Assembly (NCBI GenBank): GCA_030609245.1
Contig: JAUWCP010000121.1
Location: 1-6,957 of the forward strand
Source of the DNA: Hyphomicrobium sp.
GTDB lineage: Bacteria > Pseudomonadota > Alphaproteobacteria > Rhizobiales > Hyphomicrobiaceae
Reading direction: 5' to 3'
Length of the DNA stretch: 6,957 nt
Shown here: in pieces, positions 4,056-6,957 of the stretch
Layout: each line of letters begins with the position of its first letter
Position numbering within the stretch: the first letter of the stretch is position 1
The notes under the pieces: model-generated
Database searches by the model: none
What the model was told of the DNA's origin: nothing
The model's input: only the letters and a program-made list of their open reading frames with translations
Position numbers and translations under genes: made by a program

Positions 4056-6957
4056 ATGCCGCGCCCTCCTAAAACACCCAAACCGCGAGCTTCCCGCGGG
4101 AAGTCGGGCAAGCCCACGCCGCCGCCGGTCGAGACGGCCGCGGGGACGCCCGGCACCAAAGGTTTTGGCGAGGCGCCGCAGGCGGACTTTAACGCTAGCG
4201 CCTCCACGCTACCGGCGCTGCGCGGCCAAGCGCTGAGCGGGGCGCCGCGCCCTCCCATGGCCGGCGAGTCGCTCACCGGCTTCCTCGATGCGCTGCTGGC
4301 CAAGCCGGCCGAACGCTCCGACGCCGCGCGCAGCCTCCTCGCGCAGCAGCCCATGCTCGCAGAGCATCCCCTCGTCTCCGGCGACCAGCCCACGTTCATG
4401 CCGCACCGGCCGGAGCGCCCGGAGAAATCCGAAGGGGGGCGGCGCTTCGAGATCGTCTCCGAGTTCGAGCCCAAGGGGGATCAGCCCCAAGCGATCAAAG
4501 AACTCGTCGCCGGCGTCAACGCGCACGAGCGCAGCCAGGTGCTGCTCGGTGTGACCGGCTCGGGCAAGACGTTCACGATGGCGCAGGTGATCGCTAAGAC
4601 GCAGCGGCCGGCGCTGATCCTGGCGCCCAACAAGACGCTGGCCGCCCAGCTATACGGCGAGTTCAAGAGCTTCTTTCCAGACAACGCGGTGGAGTACTTC
4701 GTCTCCTACTACGACTACTACCAGCCGGAAGCCTACGTGCCGCGCACCGACACCTACATCGAGAAGGAAAGCTCGATCAACGAGCAGATCGACCGCATGC
4801 GCCACGCCGCAACGCGCTCGCTGCTGGAGCGCGACGACGTGATCATCGTGGCGAGCGTGTCGTGCATCTACGGTATCGGCTCGGTGGAGACGTATACGGC
4901 GATGACGTTCACGGTGAGCGCGGGCGAGACGCTGTCGCGCCAGCAGTTGATCGCCGACCTGGTGGCGTTGCACTACCGGCGCAACGATGCCGCGTTTCAG
5001 CGCGGTACGTTCCGGGTGCGTGGGGATACGGTGGAGGTGTTCCCGGCCCACTTGGACGACCGCGCGTGGCGGTTTTCGCTGTTCGGCGATGAGATTGAAA
5101 CCATCACCGAGTTCGATCCCTTGACGGGGCAGAAGACGGACGAGCTGGCGCTGGTGAAGCTTTATGCCAACTCGCACTACGTGACGCCGAAGCCGACGCT
5201 GCAGCAGGCGATCAAGTCGATCAAGGCGGAGCTCAAGCAGCGGCTGAATGAGCTGTACGGCATGGGCAAGCTTTTAGAAGCGCAACGCCTCGAGCAGCGC
5301 ACCGTGTTCGACATGGAGATGATGGAGGCGACGGGATCGTGCGCAGGCATCGAGAACTATTCGCGCTATCTCACCGGGCGCAAACCTGGCGACCCGCCGC
5401 CGACGCTGTTTGAATATCTGCCTGATGACGCGCTGGTGTTCGTGGACGAGAGCCATGTGACGGTGCCGCAGATCGGGGGCATGTTCCGCGGCGACTACCG
5501 GCGCAAGGCGACGCTGGCGGAATACGGGTTCCGGCTGCCGTCGTGCCTGGATAACCGGCCGTTGCGGTTTGAGGAGTGGGAGGCGATGCGCCCGCAGACG
5601 GCGTTCGTGTCGGCCACGCCTGGGGGATGGGAGCTGGCTGAGACCGGCGGGGCGTTCGTGGAGCAGGTGATCCGGCCGACGGGGCTCACCGATCCGCCGG
5701 TCATCATTCGCCCGGCCAAGACCCAGGTTGATGATCTGTTGGACGAGGTGCGCCAGGTGGCCAAGGCCGGCTATCGCACGCTGGTGACGACGCTGACCAA
5801 GCGCATGTCTGAAGACCTCACCGAGTACATGCATGAGGCGGGCGTGCGCGTGCGTTACATGCATTCCGATATCGAGACGTTGGAGCGCATCGAGATCATT
5901 CGCGATCTGCGGCTTGGGGCGTTCGACGTGCTGATCGGGATCAATCTCTTACGCGAGGGGCTGGATATTCCTGAGTGCGCTCTGGTCGCCATTCTCGATG
6001 CGGACAAGGAAGGGTTCTTGCGCTCGGAGACCTCGCTGGTCCAGACGATCGGGCGCGCGTCTCGCAACGTCGATGGGCGCGTCATCCTTTATGCCGACCA
6101 GATGACGGGGTCCATGGAGCGCGCGATCGCCGAGACGCAAAGGCGGCGCGAGAAGCAAGTCGCCTACAACGAGGCCAACGGCATTACGCCCGAAAGCGTG
6201 AAGAAGAGCATCGCCGACGTGATGGGCTCCGTCTACGAACAGGACCACGTGACGGTCGATATCGGGATGGCGGACGCGCCCATGGTGGGCCACAACCTGG
6301 CGGCTGTGATCGAGGACTTGGAGCGACGCATGCGCGAGGCCGCCGCGGACTTAGAGTTCGAGACGGCGGCGCGGTTGCGCGATGAGGTCAAGCGTCTGCG
6401 CGAGACCGAACTCGCGGTGGCGGACGATCCGCTGTCGCGGCAGGCGGACGTGGAGGCACGCGCCGGTACCTTTAAGGGCGCGCGCAAGTACGGGAAAAAG
6501 GTCGAGCGGCCCAGCGCTGCAAAGAAGAAGGGCAAAGGGGCGCCGCCGCCAACGGGCAGCCGCATCGCGACGGCCTATGAGCCGGTGCAGCCGACCTATG
6601 CGCAGTCAACCTCGCGCGTGCGCAAACCGTCGCTCGACGACATGGGCCCCGGCACCGACCGCCCCGTTCCCGCACATGGGGACCGTCGCAAAGCGGCGCG
6701 CGGCCAAGCGGCCGGCGGTATCAGCCGCCGAACAGCCGGCGTGAGCGACATCGACCCGCGCACAAAGGCGGGAGCGTTCGGCGAAAAGGTCAAAGGCCCG
6801 CATAAGCCAACGCTCGATGAGATGGGCCCGCACGCGTCCCTCTCGGTGCCGACGGGCAAGAAGATCACGCCGCAAAACCCCGCGCGCACCGTCGACGTGC
6901 CGACCGAGACCGAAAAGAAAGGCCGGCGCGGACGCCCGCGTAAGACGGGCCGGCCGG
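4056..6957 (+). CDS. uvrB: UvrB, excinuclease ABC subunit B, 3' end beyond the window
   Basis: The frame is open for 967 codons with no stop before the edge. UvrB is the damage-verifying, DNA-loading helicase-like subunit of UvrABC nucleotide-excision repair; UvrA delivers it and it recruits UvrC. Residues 1-129 are a low-complexity Ala/Pro-rich extension. The core starts at RFEIVSEFEPKGDQPQAI (130-147). Walker A is GVTGSGKT (165-172), the damage-probing beta-hairpin region is SYYDYYQPEAYVPRTDTYIE (217-236), Walker B is VDESH (463-467), and motifs follow at FVSATPG (517-523), REGLDIPE (633-640) and QTIGRASRN (663-671). The UVR helix pair that binds UvrC covers about 745-786. A basic tail of at least 180 residues follows, against roughly 670 residues for all of E. 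coli UvrB. ATG 4056 is the first ATG after an in-frame stop at 3972-3974. It has no clear Shine-Dalgarno, so ATG 4257 cannot be excluded as a start. Confidence 0.97.
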   Translation, partial: MPRPPKTPKPRASRGKSGKPTPPPVETAAGTPGTKGFGEAPQADFNASASTLPALRGQALSGAPRPPMAGESLTGFLDALLAKPAERSDAARSLLAQQPMLAEHPLVSGDQPTFMPHRPERPEKSEGGRRFEIVSEFEPKGDQPQAIKELVAGVNAHERSQVLLGVTGSGKTFTMAQVIAKTQRPALILAPNKTLAAQLYGEFKSFFPDNAVEYFVSYYDYYQPEAYVPRTDTYIEKESSINEQIDRMRHAATRSLLERDDVIIVASVSCIYGIGSVETYTAMTFTVSAGETLSRQQLIADLVALHYRRNDAAFQRGTFRVRGDTVEVFPAHLDDRAWRFSLFGDEIETITEFDPLTGQKTDELALVKLYANSHYVTPKPTLQQAIKSIKAELKQRLNELYGMGKLLEAQRLEQRTVFDMEMMEATGSCAGIENYSRYLTGRKPGDPPPTLFEYLPDDALVFVDESHVTVPQIGGMFRGDYRRKATLAEYGFRLPSCLDNRPLRFEEWEAMRPQTAFVSATPGGWELAETGGAFVEQVIRPTGLTDPPVIIRPAKTQVDDLLDEVRQVAKAGYRTLVTTLTKRMSEDLTEYMHEAGVRVRYMHSDIETLERIEIIRDLRLGAFDVLIGINLLREGLDIPECALVAILDADKEGFLRSETSLVQTIGRASRNVDGRVILYADQMTGSMERAIAETQRRREKQVAYNEANGITPESVKKSIADVMGSVYEQDHVTVDIGMADAPMVGHNLAAVIEDLERRMREAAADLEFETAARLRDEVKRLRETELAVADDPLSRQADVEARAGTFKGARKYGKKVERPSAAKKKGKGAPPPTGSRIATAYEPVQPTYAQSTSRVRKPSLDDMGPGTDRPVPAHGDRRKAARGQAAGGISRRTAGVSDIDPRTKAGAFGEKVKGPHKPTLDEMGPHASLSVPTGKKITPQNPARTVDVPTETEKKGRRGRPRKTGRP

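Noticed and set aside
3905..4474. 189-residue minus-strand open frame
   Set aside because: Most of it is antisense to the N-terminal extension of uvrB. The Ser/Gly/Arg-rich translation is typical of a GC-rich shadow frame.
4481..5177. Minus-strand open frames inside uvrB (4481-4684, 4650-5177)
   Set aside because: They lie opposite the Walker A and beta-hairpin coding region of uvrB, which is clearly the real gene.

Overview
The window looks like chromosomal DNA from a GC-rich alphaproteobacterium, most likely of the order Hyphomicrobiales (a Hyphomicrobium-like organism is my best guess). The basis is the GC-rich codon use, the alphaproteobacterial style of UvrB with long N- and C-terminal extensions, the TolA/TonB-like transducer, and dispersed palindromic intergenic repeats of the kind common in that group. 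No taxonomic search could be run.

Layout, left to right. Positions 1-73 hold the last 23 codons of a gene, or a tiny gene, whose body lies outside the window. It is followed by a palindromic repeat (146-300) and a short decamer tandem repeat (311-338). A minus-strand gene (330-893, or up to 944) encodes a stand-alone cyclic-nucleotide-binding-fold protein without a DNA-binding domain. Divergent from it, 1078-2472 encodes a PLP-dependent alpha-oxoamine synthase, the family of serine palmitoyltransferase and 8-amino-7-oxononanoate synthase. Just after its stop, in the same frame, lies a second copy of the 23-codon tail (2503-2574), followed by a second copy of the palindromic repeat (2671-2823). 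Next is a TonB-family protein (2860-3684), then a 371-base stretch with no convincing gene. The rest (4056 to the end) is uvrB, open at the right edge, with about 130 extra residues before the core and at least 180 after the UvrC-binding helix pair.

The genes do not form one operon or pathway. UvrB is housekeeping nucleotide-excision repair. The TonB protein is an orphan, with no exbB/exbD nearby. The CNB-fold protein and the alpha-oxoamine synthase share a divergent intergenic region and may be co-regulated. The most unusual architecture is that this divergent pair is bracketed by two direct copies of the set '23-codon tail + palindromic repeat'. The tail copies keep reading frame, length and stop codon, while the spacer after them has diverged. 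This suggests an old duplication of a coding segment rather than only a dispersed repeat. I see no defence system, CRISPR array, tRNA, rRNA or intact insertion sequence.
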